Assembly (NCBI GenBank): GCA_020633515.1
Contig: JACKDM010000050.1
Coordinates: forward strand, 1 to 37,180
Direction: 5' to 3'
DNA length: 37,180 nucleotides
Origin: Myxococcales bacterium
Lineage (GTDB): Bacteria; Myxococcota; Bradymonadia; UBA7976; UBA1532
The translations under genes were made by a program, and so were the position numbers. Position 1 is the first letter of the stretch, and each line of letters begins with the position of its first letter. The notes under the pieces were generated by a model. The model worked only from the letters and a program-made list of their open reading frames with translations, had not been told where the DNA came from and searched no databases. Below are positions 1 through 8,255 of this stretch, piece by piece.

Positions 1-1
1 G

Positions 2-1384
2 CTGGAGCTGACCGAGATGGGGATCGGGCTGTTGTTCATCCTGCTGTCGGCGAACCTGCGGCTGGAGCGGTTCTCGGCGCTGGGGGTGGCGGGGCTGTGG
101 GTGGTGGGGGTCGTGGTGCTGGTGCTGCGGCCGCTGAACGTGGGGCTGTCGACGTGGGGGCAGGGCTTCGGGTGGCGGGAGAAGCTGTTTCTGTCGTGGA
201 TCGCGCCGCGGGGGATCGTGGCGGCGTCGATGGCGTCGTTGTTCGTGCTGGAGCTGCGGGAGGCGGGGTATCCGCGGGCGGAGGTGCTGGAGACGTTCAC
301 CTATGCGGTGATCGGGACGACGGTGCTGTTGCAGGGGCTGTCGGCGGGGGCGGTGGCGCGGGCGCTGGGGCTCAAGAAGCCGCCGCGGCGGCGGTGGCTG
401 CTGGTGGGCGAGCCGGCGCTGGTGGGGCCGCTGGCGGAGGCGGTGGCGCGGGCGGGGGCGCCGGTGGCGGTGCTGGTGGGCGACGCAGAGGGGCGGGAGG
501 TGAGCGAGGGTGGGGTGCGGTGGCTGGATATGGATCCGCTGGAGCCGGATCTGCTGACCGATCCGCGGCTGATGGATGTGGGGCATGTGCTGGCGGTGTC
601 GCCGAATCCGCACCTGAATCAGCTCGTGTGTCAGTTGTGGCGGGAGGTGCTGCCGGCGTCGGCGGTGGCGCGGTGGGCGCCGGGGGAGGGGGACGCGGGC
701 GGGCGGTTGCAGCTCGCGGATGGCGAGGCGTGGGATGGGCTGGCGACGCCGGGGGAGCTGGCGCACGGGATCGAGAGCGGGACGCGGGTGGTGGAGGTGG
801 TGGAGATCCGCGACGCGCACGATCGGGAGCGGCTCGGGACGCATCTGCGGCCGCTGTTGGTGGTGGAGGGGGATCGGGCGCGGCTCGCGGGCGGGGAGGG
901 GCTTGCGGTGGGCGCGAAGGTGGTGGTGCTGCGCCATCGGGTGCCGGGGCTCGAGGGCCTGGTGACCGACGCGCTGATCGCCGATCGGCCGGTGGCGAGC
1001 CTGGATGAGATGCTGCATCTGCTGCTGGCGCACGCGGATCACGAGTACGACACCGATCAAATCGTGGCGGGGATCCTGGCGCGGGAGCGGGATCTGCCGA
1101 CGACGATGGGGATGGGGGTGGTGCTGCCGCATACCTACGTGAGCGGGCTCGGGCGGTCGCGGTGCCTGATCGGGCTGGTGCCGGAGGGGATCCCGGGGTC
1201 GACGCCGGATGGGGTGCCGATCCGGTTGGTGTGCTTGATGTTGTCGCCGGCGGGGCAGGCGGAGATGCACCTGCAGGGCATGGGGGCGCTGGCGCGGCTG
1301 CTGTACGATCCGCAGTTCGTCGAACAGCTCACGGCGCAGGAGACGTCCGAGGGGTTGCTGGAGCGGGTGCGCGACCGGGAGTAG
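2..1384 (+). CDS. Cation:proton antiporter (CPA-type) with C-terminal EIIA-like domain, 5'-truncated
   Basis: The reading frame is open to the window edge, so the gene starts upstream; the ATG at 17 is internal. The visible N-terminal part contains the last membrane helices of a Na+/H+ exchanger, including the segment WIAPRGIVAASMASLF, typical of CPA1/NhaP-type antiporters. After about residue 125 the protein becomes soluble. A segment starting WLLVGEPALVGPLAEA resembles a TrkA-N/RCK-like nucleotide-binding fold. The last ~130 residues (from VASLDEMLHLLLAHA) resemble a PTS EIIA domain of the fructose/mannitol type, with the context GVVLPH that normally holds the phosphorylated His (codon 1130-1132). 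The likely role is inner-membrane monovalent cation/H+ exchange with cytoplasmic regulation. The EIIA-like part could sense PTS phosphorylation or be only a structural relic. Codons end mostly in G, unlike most other genes here. Family call is confident; regulatory role is inferred. Confidence 0.85.
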   Translation: MELTEMGIGLLFILLSANLRLERFSALGVAGLWVVGVVVLVLRPLNVGLSTWGQGFGWREKLFLSWIAPRGIVAASMASLFVLELREAGYPRAEVLETFTYAVIGTTVLLQGLSAGAVARALGLKKPPRRRWLLVGEPALVGPLAEAVARAGAPVAVLVGDAEGREVSEGGVRWLDMDPLEPDLLTDPRLMDVGHVLAVSPNPHLNQLVCQLWREVLPASAVARWAPGEGDAGGRLQLADGEAWDGLATPGELAHGIESGTRVVEVVEIRDAHDRERLGTHLRPLLVVEGDRARLAGGEGLAVGAKVVVLRHRVPGLEGLVTDALIADRPVASLDEMLHLLLAHADHEYDTDQIVAGILARERDLPTTMGMGVVLPHTYVSGLGRSRCLIGLVPEGIPGSTPDGVPIRLVCLMLSPAGQAEMHLQGMGALARLLYDPQFVEQLTAQETSEGLLERVRDRE

Positions 1385-1650
1385 GCGTCGGGGGCGAGGC
1401 GTGAAGCCGGGGGGCTTGGAGACCCGGGGCTTGGAGAGGCGGGGCTTCGAGACGCGAACGCCCCGGGGCCGAGGTCGCGGGCCGTGAGCTTGGAGACCCG
1501 GAGGCTTGGAGACCCGCGGGCGTGGAGACCCGGGGGGGGGCTTGGAGTCCCGGGGGGCTTGCAGTCCCGGGGCTTCGAAACACGAACGCCCCGGGGCCGA
1601 GGCCGCGGGGCGTCGTATCGAGCGGTCGGGCCGCTCGGATCGGGCGGACC
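1385..1650. repeat. Intergenic repeat cluster between convergent genes
   Basis: This 266 bp gap between two convergent genes carries many degenerate copies of a short 'gcttggagacccgggg' unit. A 40-bp direct repeat occurs at 1441-1480 and 1569-1608 with a few substitutions and a start-to-start distance of 128 bp. A small hairpin (AAGCC/GGCTT, 1404-1417) follows the antiporter stop. No convincing gene is present; the open frames here are low complexity. Confidence 0.7.
1619..1637 (-). terminator. Stem-loop after outer-membrane protein gene, possible terminator
   Basis: A perfect 7-bp stem (CGAGCGG/CCGCTCG, 5-nt loop) lies about 14 nt beyond the stop of the minus-strand beta-barrel gene. No U-tract follows, so it may be a transcript-end hairpin rather than a classical intrinsic terminator. 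Confidence 0.4.
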
Positions 1651-2907
1651 TCAGAAGGTGTAGGTCGCCGAGACCTCGAGGAACATCGGGGCGTCGCCGC
1701 CGAGGAAGTCGGGGCCCTGGGTCAGCCAGTTCTGCTGGAAGGCGCCGTCGAGGGTGAAGTCACCGATGATGATGCCGAGGCCGGCGTTCCAGCCGAAGTT
1801 GCCTTCCTGGAGCGACGAGGCGTCCTCACCGTCGCCGGTGGTGTCGCTGTTGTACATCCAGGTGTACTCCATGCCGCTGCGGAAGACGAGCCAGTCGAGG
1901 AGGCTGGTCTCGAGCGACATGCGGAACCCGGGGATGATGATCTTGAGGTCCGAGGTGCCGTCGTCTTCGCTGCCGCCGTAGTCGCCGTTGTCGTTGACGG
2001 TGTTGGGGTCGCGGCCGCTGAAGCCGAGGCCGATGACACCGTAGGCGGCGACGGTGCTGTTCATCTTGTTGAGCTTGTAGACGGGGCCGAGGCCGCCGAC
2101 GACGAGGACGTCGTTGCGGACGTCGCTGGCGCTCTCGTTGGGCGTGCCCGGGTTGTCTTCGGTGGCGGTGAGGGTCTGGCTGCCGAAGGCGAGCTGGCCG
2201 AAGTAGCCGAGGTCGATCTTCTCCCCCATCGGCGAGAAGCCGCGGAGGTTGGCGTTGAGGGCGAAGAGGCTGCCGCTGTACTGGAGGTCGCCGCCCGAGG
2301 TCTGCTGGCCGGTGGCGTAGACGATGTCGGCGGCGAGGTCGAAGTTCTTGCCGAAGCTCATGCCGCCGGTGAGCTTGAGGGCGAACTGGCTGTTGCTCTC
2401 GTCGCCGTTGGCCGCCGAGTCGCCGCCGGTGCCGATGCCGAGGCGGAACCCGAGGAGGTTGCGGCCGAGGTCGAAGCCCATGACGAGGTCGATGAAGGTG
2501 AGCGGGTCGGGGTAGCCGCCGGCGGGGATGGTGGCGCCTTCACCGAGGACGTCGGAGGGGCTGCCGAGGTTGTCGAGCTCGTAGTTGCGGCTGTAGTTCC
2601 ACAGGAAGCTCGTGCCGGCCTCGGCGAGCGGGCCCGGGTTGATGTCGGCCCGGTTGACGAGCACGCCGAAGCCGAAGGTGCGGCTGCCGAGGAGCAGCAT
2701 GCCGCTGCCCGCGGTCTCGCCGGTGCCGTAGTCGAAGTTGATGAGGTTGCGGTAGTCCAGCATGAGCTGGGGGTAGATGAAGACGTCGTCCTTGTCCTTG
2801 ATGAGGACGTTGTTGCTCAGCGCGGTGCGCCGGGCCGCGAAGGCAGGCGTGGCGAGCAGGACGGCGGTCGCCGAGGCAGCGATGACGTTCTTGAGGTGCC
2901 GGTTCAT
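1651..2907 (-). CDS. Outer-membrane beta-barrel protein, unknown specificity
   Basis: The product is 418 residues. The start is the ATG at 2907, chosen because GGGAGGA sits just upstream and a clean Sec signal peptide follows (MNRHLKN, a hydrophobic core, then PAFA before ARRT). Longer in-frame starts would bury the signal peptide. The mature part shows alternating polar/hydrophobic strands with many Gly and aromatic residues and ends in YTF, the terminal aromatic typical of BAM-inserted beta barrels. Acidic loops such as DTTGDGEDAS probably face outwards. No specific porin or transporter family is recognised. It is last in the minus-strand block, with its own promoter-like sequence (2959-2967) in the 107 bp gap after the M61 peptidase gene. 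Envelope location is well supported; cargo is unknown. Confidence 0.8.
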   Translation of the reverse strand: MNRHLKNVIAASATAVLLATPAFAARRTALSNNVLIKDKDDVFIYPQLMLDYRNLINFDYGTGETAGSGMLLLGSRTFGFGVLVNRADINPGPLAEAGTSFLWNYSRNYELDNLGSPSDVLGEGATIPAGGYPDPLTFIDLVMGFDLGRNLLGFRLGIGTGGDSAANGDESNSQFALKLTGGMSFGKNFDLAADIVYATGQQTSGGDLQYSGSLFALNANLRGFSPMGEKIDLGYFGQLAFGSQTLTATEDNPGTPNESASDVRNDVLVVGGLGPVYKLNKMNSTVAAYGVIGLGFSGRDPNTVNDNGDYGGSEDDGTSDLKIIIPGFRMSLETSLLDWLVFRSGMEYTWMYNSDTTGDGEDASSLQEGNFGWNAGLGIIIGDFTLDGAFQQNWLTQGPDFLGGDAPMFLEVSATYTF

Positions 2908-2958
2908 GGTTCCTCCCATGGCTCCCGTTGAACCCCTCCCGGGGGCGAAACTCGCGGC

Positions 2959-2967
2959 CGTATAACA
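2959..2967 (-). promoter_or_regulatory. Extended -10 promoter candidate for the beta-barrel gene
   Basis: On the minus strand the sequence TGTTATACG (extended TG plus TATACG) lies in a locally A/T-rich patch about 50 nt upstream of the start at 2907. The corresponding -35 region is weak. Support is the local AT-richness in a GC-rich genome and the suitable distance; no experimental evidence. Confidence 0.4.
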
Positions 2968-3014
2968 ATCTTTTGGAAGCTTCGCGACCATTTCCGCACG
3001 GGTCGGCACACTTT

Positions 3015-4838
3015 TCATTTTTTGGAGCTTCTGGCGCCTCCCGAGGGGGTCGCGAGCCATGCTTCGCGACGGCTCTTCTGGGCGGCGGAGGCTTTGGGGT
3101 CGGCTTCGAGGCGCCACTTCTCGATGGGGGGAGCGCCGAGCACGATGGGCAAGGTGACCAGGCGTTCGCGTCGCGCGAGGAGGAGCTCGAGCTCGGTGCC
3201 GGGGCGGTACTGGCGGAGGCGGTCGCCGAGGTCGCCGAGGCGGTAGCCGCCGAGGGCGATGAGCTCGTCGCCGGGGTTGACGCCGGCGGTCCAGGCGGGG
3301 CCGTCGCGCACGACGCGGCTGACGACGACGCGGCCGGACTGGGTGTCGGTGGTGAGGCCGAGCCAGCCGCGGGGGTCGTCGTCCTTGGCCTCGGCGAAGC
3401 GGAGGCCGAGGGCTTCGAGCGCGGGGCGGTAGTCGAGCTCGGCGGTGCCGGCGGCGGCGGCGGCGAAGAAGGGGCCGAGGTCGGCGCCGGCGATGTCGGA
3501 GGCGAGGGCGTAGAAGGCTTCGGTGCGGTAGCCCTGTTCACCGCTGAACTTCGCGGCGGCGGCGCGCATGACGTCGTCGAGGCTCTTCTTGCCGTCGGTG
3601 GCGGCGCGGATGCGGGTGTCGAGGAGCCAGGCGACGACGGCGCCCTTGTCGTAGTAGCTGATGGCGGTGTTGGGGGTGTTCTCGTCGGGGCGGTAGTACT
3701 CGATCCAGGCGTCGAAGGAGGCGCTCTCGAGCGATTGCTTCGCGCGACCGGGCACGGTCTGAACCGCGGTGATCCGCTCGGAGAGCATCTCGAGGTACTC
3801 GTCGACGGTGGAGAGGCCGGCGCGGTGGAGGAGGAGGGCGTCGTAGTAGGAGGTGACGCCCTCGGCGATCCAGAGGCTCTTGGTGTAGTTCTCGGTCTCG
3901 TAGTCGAAGGGGCCGAGCTCGACGGGGCGGAGGCGCTTGACGTTCCAGGTGTGGAAGAACTCGTGGCTGACGAGGCGCAGCCAGTCGAGGTAGTCGTCGC
4001 GGATCCGCTGGGTCCAGCGGCTGGTCATGAGCACGGTGGAGGCGAGGTGTTCGAGGCCGCCGCGGGCTTCGGCGATGACGTTGAGGAAGACGTAGCGTTC
4101 GTAGGGGGGCTCGCCGCCCCAGAAGGCGAGCTGGGTCTCGACGATGCGGCGGACGTCCTCGGCGGCTTTGGTGGTGTTCCAGATGTCGCCGCCGCCTTCG
4201 TCGACGAGGAGGTGGGGGCGGCCTTGGACTTCGAAGCGCTCGACGCGGGGGTCGCCGAGGAGCATGGGGGAGTCGACGAGGAGGTCGAAGTCGTCGGCGC
4301 GGAAGGTGTTCGGGGCGCCTTCGACGGGGGGGAGCGCGGTGTAGACGCCCTTCCAGCGCTCGGGGAGGGTGATGTGGATCTGATGAGGGCGGGTGCCGGG
4401 GTCGTCGACGAGGGTGATGAAGGTGGGGGCGCCGTTGAGGAGCGCGAAGTCGCGTTCGATCCAGTTGGTGCGGACGGACATCTCGCGGCCGTAGACGCGG
4501 TAGCGGAGCACGACGGCGCTGGCGCCGCCGAGGTCGGTGATGCGCCAGCGGTTCTTGCGGGTCTTGGTGATGGGGAGGGCCTGGCCGGTGTCGCTGGTGG
4601 CGCGGAGGTCTTCGATGTGGCGGGCGTATTCGCGGATGAGGTAGGAGCCGGGGGTCCAGACGGCCATCATGACTTCGAGCTGGGTGCGGCCTTCGATGGG
4701 GAGGCGGGCTTCGACGTCGACGTAGTGGTTGTGGGCGGCGGGGAAGCTGAGGGTGTAGGTGATGGGCTCGGCGGCGCGGGCGGGGGCGAGCGCGGCGGTG
4801 AGCGCGAGGGCGGCGAGGGTGATGAGCGGGCGGGGCAC
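3015..4838 (-). CDS. M61 family metallopeptidase with PDZ domain
   Basis: Start chosen at the GTG at 4838 (607 residues): GGAGGT lies 4 nt upstream, and the product begins directly with a signal peptide (PRPLITLAALALTAALAPARA). An ATG at 4892 would add 18 unlikely residues. The zinc site HEFFH is at residues 292-296, followed by TWNVKRLRP as in M61 (glycyl aminopeptidase-type) enzymes. The segment WIAEGVTSYYDA supplies the likely third ligand, Glu 326. The N-terminal ~200 residues form the usual beta-rich M61 domain (YTLSFPAAHNHYVDVEARLP). Near the C-terminus, GWLGLTTDTQSGRVVVSRVV to IALGGYRLGD is a PDZ domain. Expected activity is aminopeptidase-like cleavage in the periplasm; the substrate is unknown. 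It lies 75 bp downstream of the lipoprotein gene at 4914-6122 and may be co-transcribed with it. Confidence 0.92.
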   Translation of the reverse strand: MPRPLITLAALALTAALAPARAAEPITYTLSFPAAHNHYVDVEARLPIEGRTQLEVMMAVWTPGSYLIREYARHIEDLRATSDTGQALPITKTRKNRWRITDLGGASAVVLRYRVYGREMSVRTNWIERDFALLNGAPTFITLVDDPGTRPHQIHITLPERWKGVYTALPPVEGAPNTFRADDFDLLVDSPMLLGDPRVERFEVQGRPHLLVDEGGGDIWNTTKAAEDVRRIVETQLAFWGGEPPYERYVFLNVIAEARGGLEHLASTVLMTSRWTQRIRDDYLDWLRLVSHEFFHTWNVKRLRPVELGPFDYETENYTKSLWIAEGVTSYYDALLLHRAGLSTVDEYLEMLSERITAVQTVPGRAKQSLESASFDAWIEYYRPDENTPNTAISYYDKGAVVAWLLDTRIRAATDGKKSLDDVMRAAAAKFSGEQGYRTEAFYALASDIAGADLGPFFAAAAAGTAELDYRPALEALGLRFAEAKDDDPRGWLGLTTDTQSGRVVVSRVVRDGPAWTAGVNPGDELIALGGYRLGDLGDRLRQYRPGTELELLLARRERLVTLPIVLGAPPIEKWRLEADPKASAAQKSRREAWLATPSGGARSSKK

Positions 4839-4913
4839 CGGGACCTCCTCTGAGAAGCATGTGACGGTGCGTGATCGGGCGGCGCGGCGCAAGGGCCGGG
4901 GTTGTGGGCGATG

Positions 4914-6122
4914 TCAGGGGAGGGGGGTGAGGCGGAGCGCGGGGGGGTCGCCGCGGTCGTCGACGAAGGCGTCGGCGGCGGGGTCGTGGTGGTAGGGGCC
5001 GGCGTCGAGGGGGGCGTAGCCGTCGAGGGTGACGTGGAGGCGGTAGGGTTCGTCGGGCGCGGCGGGGGCGGTGAAGCGGCCGTCGCGGTCGGTGAGGACG
5101 CGGGCGTAGGGGATGGCGGGGGCGAGGGTGATCTCGACGGCGACGGCGGCGAGCGGGGCCTGGGTGTCGGTGACGCGGCCGGCGAGGGGGACGGCGGCGG
5201 GGCCTTGCGCGGCGTGCTGGAGGTCGATGGGGTCGAGGGTGAGGTCGCCGGGGGCGAGGGTGAGGGCGCGGGTCGCGGGGTCGTAGCCGGGGCAGGTGAG
5301 GGTGAGGGTGGCGGGGCCGGGCGCGGGGGCTTCGAGGCGGTAGCGGCCCTCGGGGTCGACGGGGGTGGTGGCTTCGCCAGCGTCGGTGGTGAGGCGGGCG
5401 GCGCAGGCGGCGAGGCGGAGGGGGGTTTCGAAGGCGCGGAGGCGGACGCGGCCGGTGATGGTGGCGGGGAGGGGCGTGAGGACGAGCGGGGCGTCGAGCG
5501 CGGTGACGGTCTGGCCGCGCACGGTGACGCGGCGCTCGGTGGGGGCGTGGCCGGGGGCGGTGGCGGCGAGGGGGTGGTCGCCGGCGGGGGCGACGAGGCG
5601 GAAGCGGCCGGCGGCGTCGGCGGCGGCGCGCTCGGTGGCGATCGCGGCGGTGGCCTGCGGGATGGGGGCGCCGCTCGGGTCGAGGATCTCGCCGGTGAGG
5701 ACGCCGAGGACGGGCTCGAGCGCGATGGCGCCGAGGTCGAGGCGCTGCCCAGCGGGGATCGAGAGCACGATCGGATCGGCCGCGAGCTCGGCGGCGGTGG
5801 CTTCGAAGCGGTAGAGGCCGGGGGTGACGGCGTCGAAGCGGAAGCGGCCGCCGACATCGACCGGCGAGGTGTAGGCGGGCGCGGTCGCCTCGCCGGCGGT
5901 GAGGGTCGCTTCGGCGCCGGTGTACTCGGCGGCGTCACCGGCGGGCGCGACGAGGCGGCCGGTGATGCGGCTCGGGACCTGTTCGGCGGCGGGGGTGGCG
6001 GGGTCGTAGGGGTGGTCGGCGTCGACGGGGCCGCAGGCGGCGAGGGCGAGCGCGAAGAGGACGCGGACGCGGCCGTTGCGGGTCGCGAAGTCACGCGCGG
6101 CGGGGGCGAGCGCGGCGCGCAT
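4914..6122 (-). CDS. Lipoprotein with four carboxypeptidase-regulatory-like beta-sandwich repeats
   Basis: The product is 402 residues with a lipobox, ALAAC, at residues 26-30 after a long basic N-terminus, so the mature protein should be lipid-anchored at Cys 30. The rest contains about four transthyretin/CarboxypepD_reg-like units, each opening with ITGR or LTGE and containing a GRF/GRYRF-type strand (for example ITGRLVAPAG to GRFRFDAVTPGLYRF, and LAGRVTDTQAPLAAV to DRDGRFTAPAAPDEPYRL). Such domains are non-catalytic and usually bind proteins or sugars on the surface. The ATG lies only 3 nt after the stop of the gene at 6126-7703, so the two are very likely translated from one mRNA. Codons are strongly C-rich. 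Specific function unknown. Confidence 0.8.
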   Translation of the reverse strand: MRAALAPAARDFATRNGRVRVLFALALAACGPVDADHPYDPATPAAEQVPSRITGRLVAPAGDAAEYTGAEATLTAGEATAPAYTSPVDVGGRFRFDAVTPGLYRFEATAAELAADPIVLSIPAGQRLDLGAIALEPVLGVLTGEILDPSGAPIPQATAAIATERAAADAAGRFRLVAPAGDHPLAATAPGHAPTERRVTVRGQTVTALDAPLVLTPLPATITGRVRLRAFETPLRLAACAARLTTDAGEATTPVDPEGRYRLEAPAPGPATLTLTCPGYDPATRALTLAPGDLTLDPIDLQHAAQGPAAVPLAGRVTDTQAPLAAVAVEITLAPAIPYARVLTDRDGRFTAPAAPDEPYRLHVTLDGYAPLDAGPYHHDPAADAFVDDRGDPPALRLTPLP

Positions 6123-6125
6123 GGA

Positions 6126-7703
6126 TCAGCGCAGCTCGGCGGCGGGCACGACGTAGCGCACCCGGTCCTCGCCGGTGGCGATGGCGTCGACGAGGCTCGC
6201 GAGCCAGATCGCGCCGGCGCCGATGTAGAGCGCGGTCGCGCGCGCATAGTGGTCGTCGGCGTCGGCGCGGCGGCCGACGGTCGAGGGGTCATTGTCGTTG
6301 TAGTCGTCCTCGGCGGCGGCGCCGAGCACCGAGGAGACGATCCCGGCGCCGAGCACGGCGACGAAGCCGGTGAGGTAGCCGACGCCGCGGCCGGTGTCGC
6401 CCTGGTAGAGCTGTCCCCAGCCGGGCACGACGAGCGAGCGCAGCACGGCGCCGCCGAGGGTGCGCTCGTCGCGGATCTCCTCGACGGTCTCGCGCAGCGC
6501 GGCGGTGACGAACGCCTGCTCGGCGTGGCCGAGGTCGCGGCCGGTCTCGGCGTCGATCGCGCGGCCGGCGAGCACGACGCCGTCGGGGCCGTGGCCGATG
6601 GTGCCGGCGATGATGGTGTCGGCGCCGAGCATCGCGGCGAGCGCGCGGGCTTCGTCGAGGCCGACGCGGCCGCTGTCGTCCCGGTGCAGGGTGTCGAGGC
6701 CGGCGGCGAAGCGGTCGGGTTCGACCATCACGACGCCGGGGCGGGCGGTGAGGCGGGCGCCGACGAGCGCGGCGGCGGCCTCGCCGAAGCCGGCGTCGCG
6801 GCTGCGGGCGTCGAGCACGGTGAAGGGGAGGAGCGCCACGCGGGGGATGCCGGGGCGGTCGGCGCCGAGCTCGAGGCGGTCGACGAAGCCGGCGACGCCG
6901 GCGGGCACGTCGGCGGTGGCAGGCGCGGCGGGCGCGTCGGTCTGGCCGGTGGGAGCGGGGCGCGTCGGGGATGCCGCGGGCGGCTCGGGCTGCTTGGGCT
7001 CGGGCTGCTTGGGCTCGGGCTGCTTGGGCTCGGGCTGCTCGGGTTCGGGCTGCTTGGGTTCGGGCTGCTTGGGTTCGGGCTGCCTGGGTTCGGGCTGCCT
7101 GGGTTCGGGCTGCTGGGGTTCGGGCTGCTTGGGTTCGGGCTGCTGGGGTTCGGGCTGCTGGGGTTCGGGCTGCTTGGGTTCGGGCTGCTTGGGTTCGGGC
7201 GCGTCGCCGGTCTCGCCGGGGCCGAGCACCGCCGGTGGCATCCGCATCGGCGCCGCGGCTTTGCGCGCCTTTGGCTTCGGCGCCTTCGCCGGGCGCGGCA
7301 CCGAGATCAGCACCGTGCGCTCGTCGCCGACATACTCGGCCTTGATCTGCCGGATGACCTCCCCCCGCACCAGCCCGCCGCGCACGAAGCGCAGCCGCAG
7401 GATCGCGCCCGGCGGGCGGTCGGTCGACGGGTGCAGCAGCGCGCGCGCGATCGCCGGGTCGTCGATCTCGACCCACCGCCGCGTCGCCGTGATCCCGCCG
7501 AGGCGCAGGATCAGCACCTCGCCGCCGCGGGCGGGGATGGCCTCGGCGAGCGATCCGTCGATGGGTCCGGTGGCGGTGAAGTAGAAGTCGAGCCGGTCGG
7601 GGTGGCTTTCGAAGCGCAGCTTCTCGACCTCACCGGGCGCCGCGAGGGCCGGGAGCGCGATCAGCAACCAGAGCGCGGGCAGCAGGCGAGACAGCGGGCT
7701 CAT
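6126..7703 (-). CDS. Exported protein: AMIN-like domain, Pro-rich linker, CsgG/FlgT-like domain, DUF5683-like membrane tail
   Basis: The product is 525 residues. It has a signal peptide (MSPLSRLLPALWLLIALPALA) and an N-terminal beta-rich domain (residues ~24-135) that resembles AMIN-type envelope-binding domains. A linker of about 14 PEPKQ-type pentapeptides follows (residues ~168-241). Next is an alpha/beta domain beginning RVALLPFTVLDARS (~283-415), like the CsgG/FlgT/TolB-N-type fold, including GADTIIAGTIG. The end (from VPGWGQLYQGDTGRG, ~420) resembles DUF5683, with two membrane segments. The layout suggests a membrane-anchored protein whose stiff linker, like that of TonB, reaches across the periplasm. 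Domain assignments are by eye and moderate. It is the first gene of a two-gene unit with the lipoprotein at 4914-6122. Confidence 0.75.
   Translation of the reverse strand: MSPLSRLLPALWLLIALPALAAPGEVEKLRFESHPDRLDFYFTATGPIDGSLAEAIPARGGEVLILRLGGITATRRWVEIDDPAIARALLHPSTDRPPGAILRLRFVRGGLVRGEVIRQIKAEYVGDERTVLISVPRPAKAPKPKARKAAAPMRMPPAVLGPGETGDAPEPKQPEPKQPEPQQPEPQQPEPKQPEPQQPEPRQPEPRQPEPKQPEPKQPEPEQPEPKQPEPKQPEPKQPEPPAASPTRPAPTGQTDAPAAPATADVPAGVAGFVDRLELGADRPGIPRVALLPFTVLDARSRDAGFGEAAAALVGARLTARPGVVMVEPDRFAAGLDTLHRDDSGRVGLDEARALAAMLGADTIIAGTIGHGPDGVVLAGRAIDAETGRDLGHAEQAFVTAALRETVEEIRDERTLGGAVLRSLVVPGWGQLYQGDTGRGVGYLTGFVAVLGAGIVSSVLGAAAEDDYNDNDPSTVGRRADADDHYARATALYIGAGAIWLASLVDAIATGEDRVRYVVPAAELR
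6981..7200 (-). repeat. 15-bp coding minisatellite encoding PEPKQ repeats
   Basis: About fourteen tandem 15-bp units encode EPKQP, with Q, R or E replacing K in some units. The units differ by only one or two bases, so the array probably changes length by slippage in steps of five residues without breaking the frame. Confidence 0.9.
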
Positions 7704-7740
7704 CGCCGACCAGGGTCGGCCGGGCTCCCGCCAAAGTCAA

Positions 7741-8196
7741 TCAATCAGCCGGCGCCACGAAGCGCCGCTCGGGGATGCGGAACGCGCTGTGCGGCACCTT
7801 GCCGAGCAGCAGCGGCCGCGCGTGCTCGGCGGGCAGGCCGAACTGATAGATCGCGCGCGGATCCTGCGGATCGCAGAGCACGAAGTACATCGCCTGCACC
7901 CCGGCGTCGAGCCAGCTCGTGAGGTGGTCGCCCCACTGCGGCTTCATCTCGGCGACCCGGCCGTGCAGGTCGGGCGCGAGCGCGCGGTAGGGCGCGGCGG
8001 CGCGGTCACAGCACATCACGACCGGCCCGCAGGCGCTGTGGTCGTCGGTGTCACCGTGCTTGTGGATGTAGACGGCGGCGTGGCCTTCGTCGTCGAAGGG
8101 CACCAGCCAGCTCGACGGCTGCGCGGCCTGAGAGGCGCGGCGACCGGGGGTGGGAGCGGCGGGGCGGCGGGTCTTCTTCTTGATCTTGCGCACCAT
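7741..8196 (-). CDS. Hypothetical protein, 151 residues
   Basis: No family is recognised. The protein starts with a very basic stretch (MVRKIKKKTRRP), has no signal peptide or membrane segment, and is probably cytoplasmic. The middle part contains HAAVYIHKHGDTDDHSACG and a Cys pair (VVMCCDR), which could bind metal, but no known motif is matched. The C-terminal part (GDHLTSWLDAGVQAMYFVL) looks like a compact alpha/beta fold. It lies 59 bp downstream of the YugP-like protease gene and 37 bp upstream of the next gene, so it probably belongs to the same minus-strand transcript. Coding status is supported by consistent codon bias and clean spacing. Confidence 0.65.
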   Translation of the reverse strand: MVRKIKKKTRRPAAPTPGRRASQAAQPSSWLVPFDDEGHAAVYIHKHGDTDDHSACGPVVMCCDRAAAPYRALAPDLHGRVAEMKPQWGDHLTSWLDAGVQAMYFVLCDPQDPRAIYQFGLPAEHARPLLLGKVPHSAFRIPERRFVAPAD

Positions 8197-8255
8197 GGGT
8201 CGAGTCTATGTCTCCCGGGCGCCGCCCGCCAGCGGGTCGGCGTCGGTCATGCTGC

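Noticed and set aside
6981..7200. CRISPR array
   Set aside because: The 15-bp units are contiguous, have no spacers, stay in frame and encode a Pro-rich linker.
4902..7922. Long plus-strand open frame opposite the lipoprotein and linker-protein genes
   Set aside because: Low-complexity Gly/Glu/Ala sequence spanning several real minus-strand genes, with no start signal or motif.
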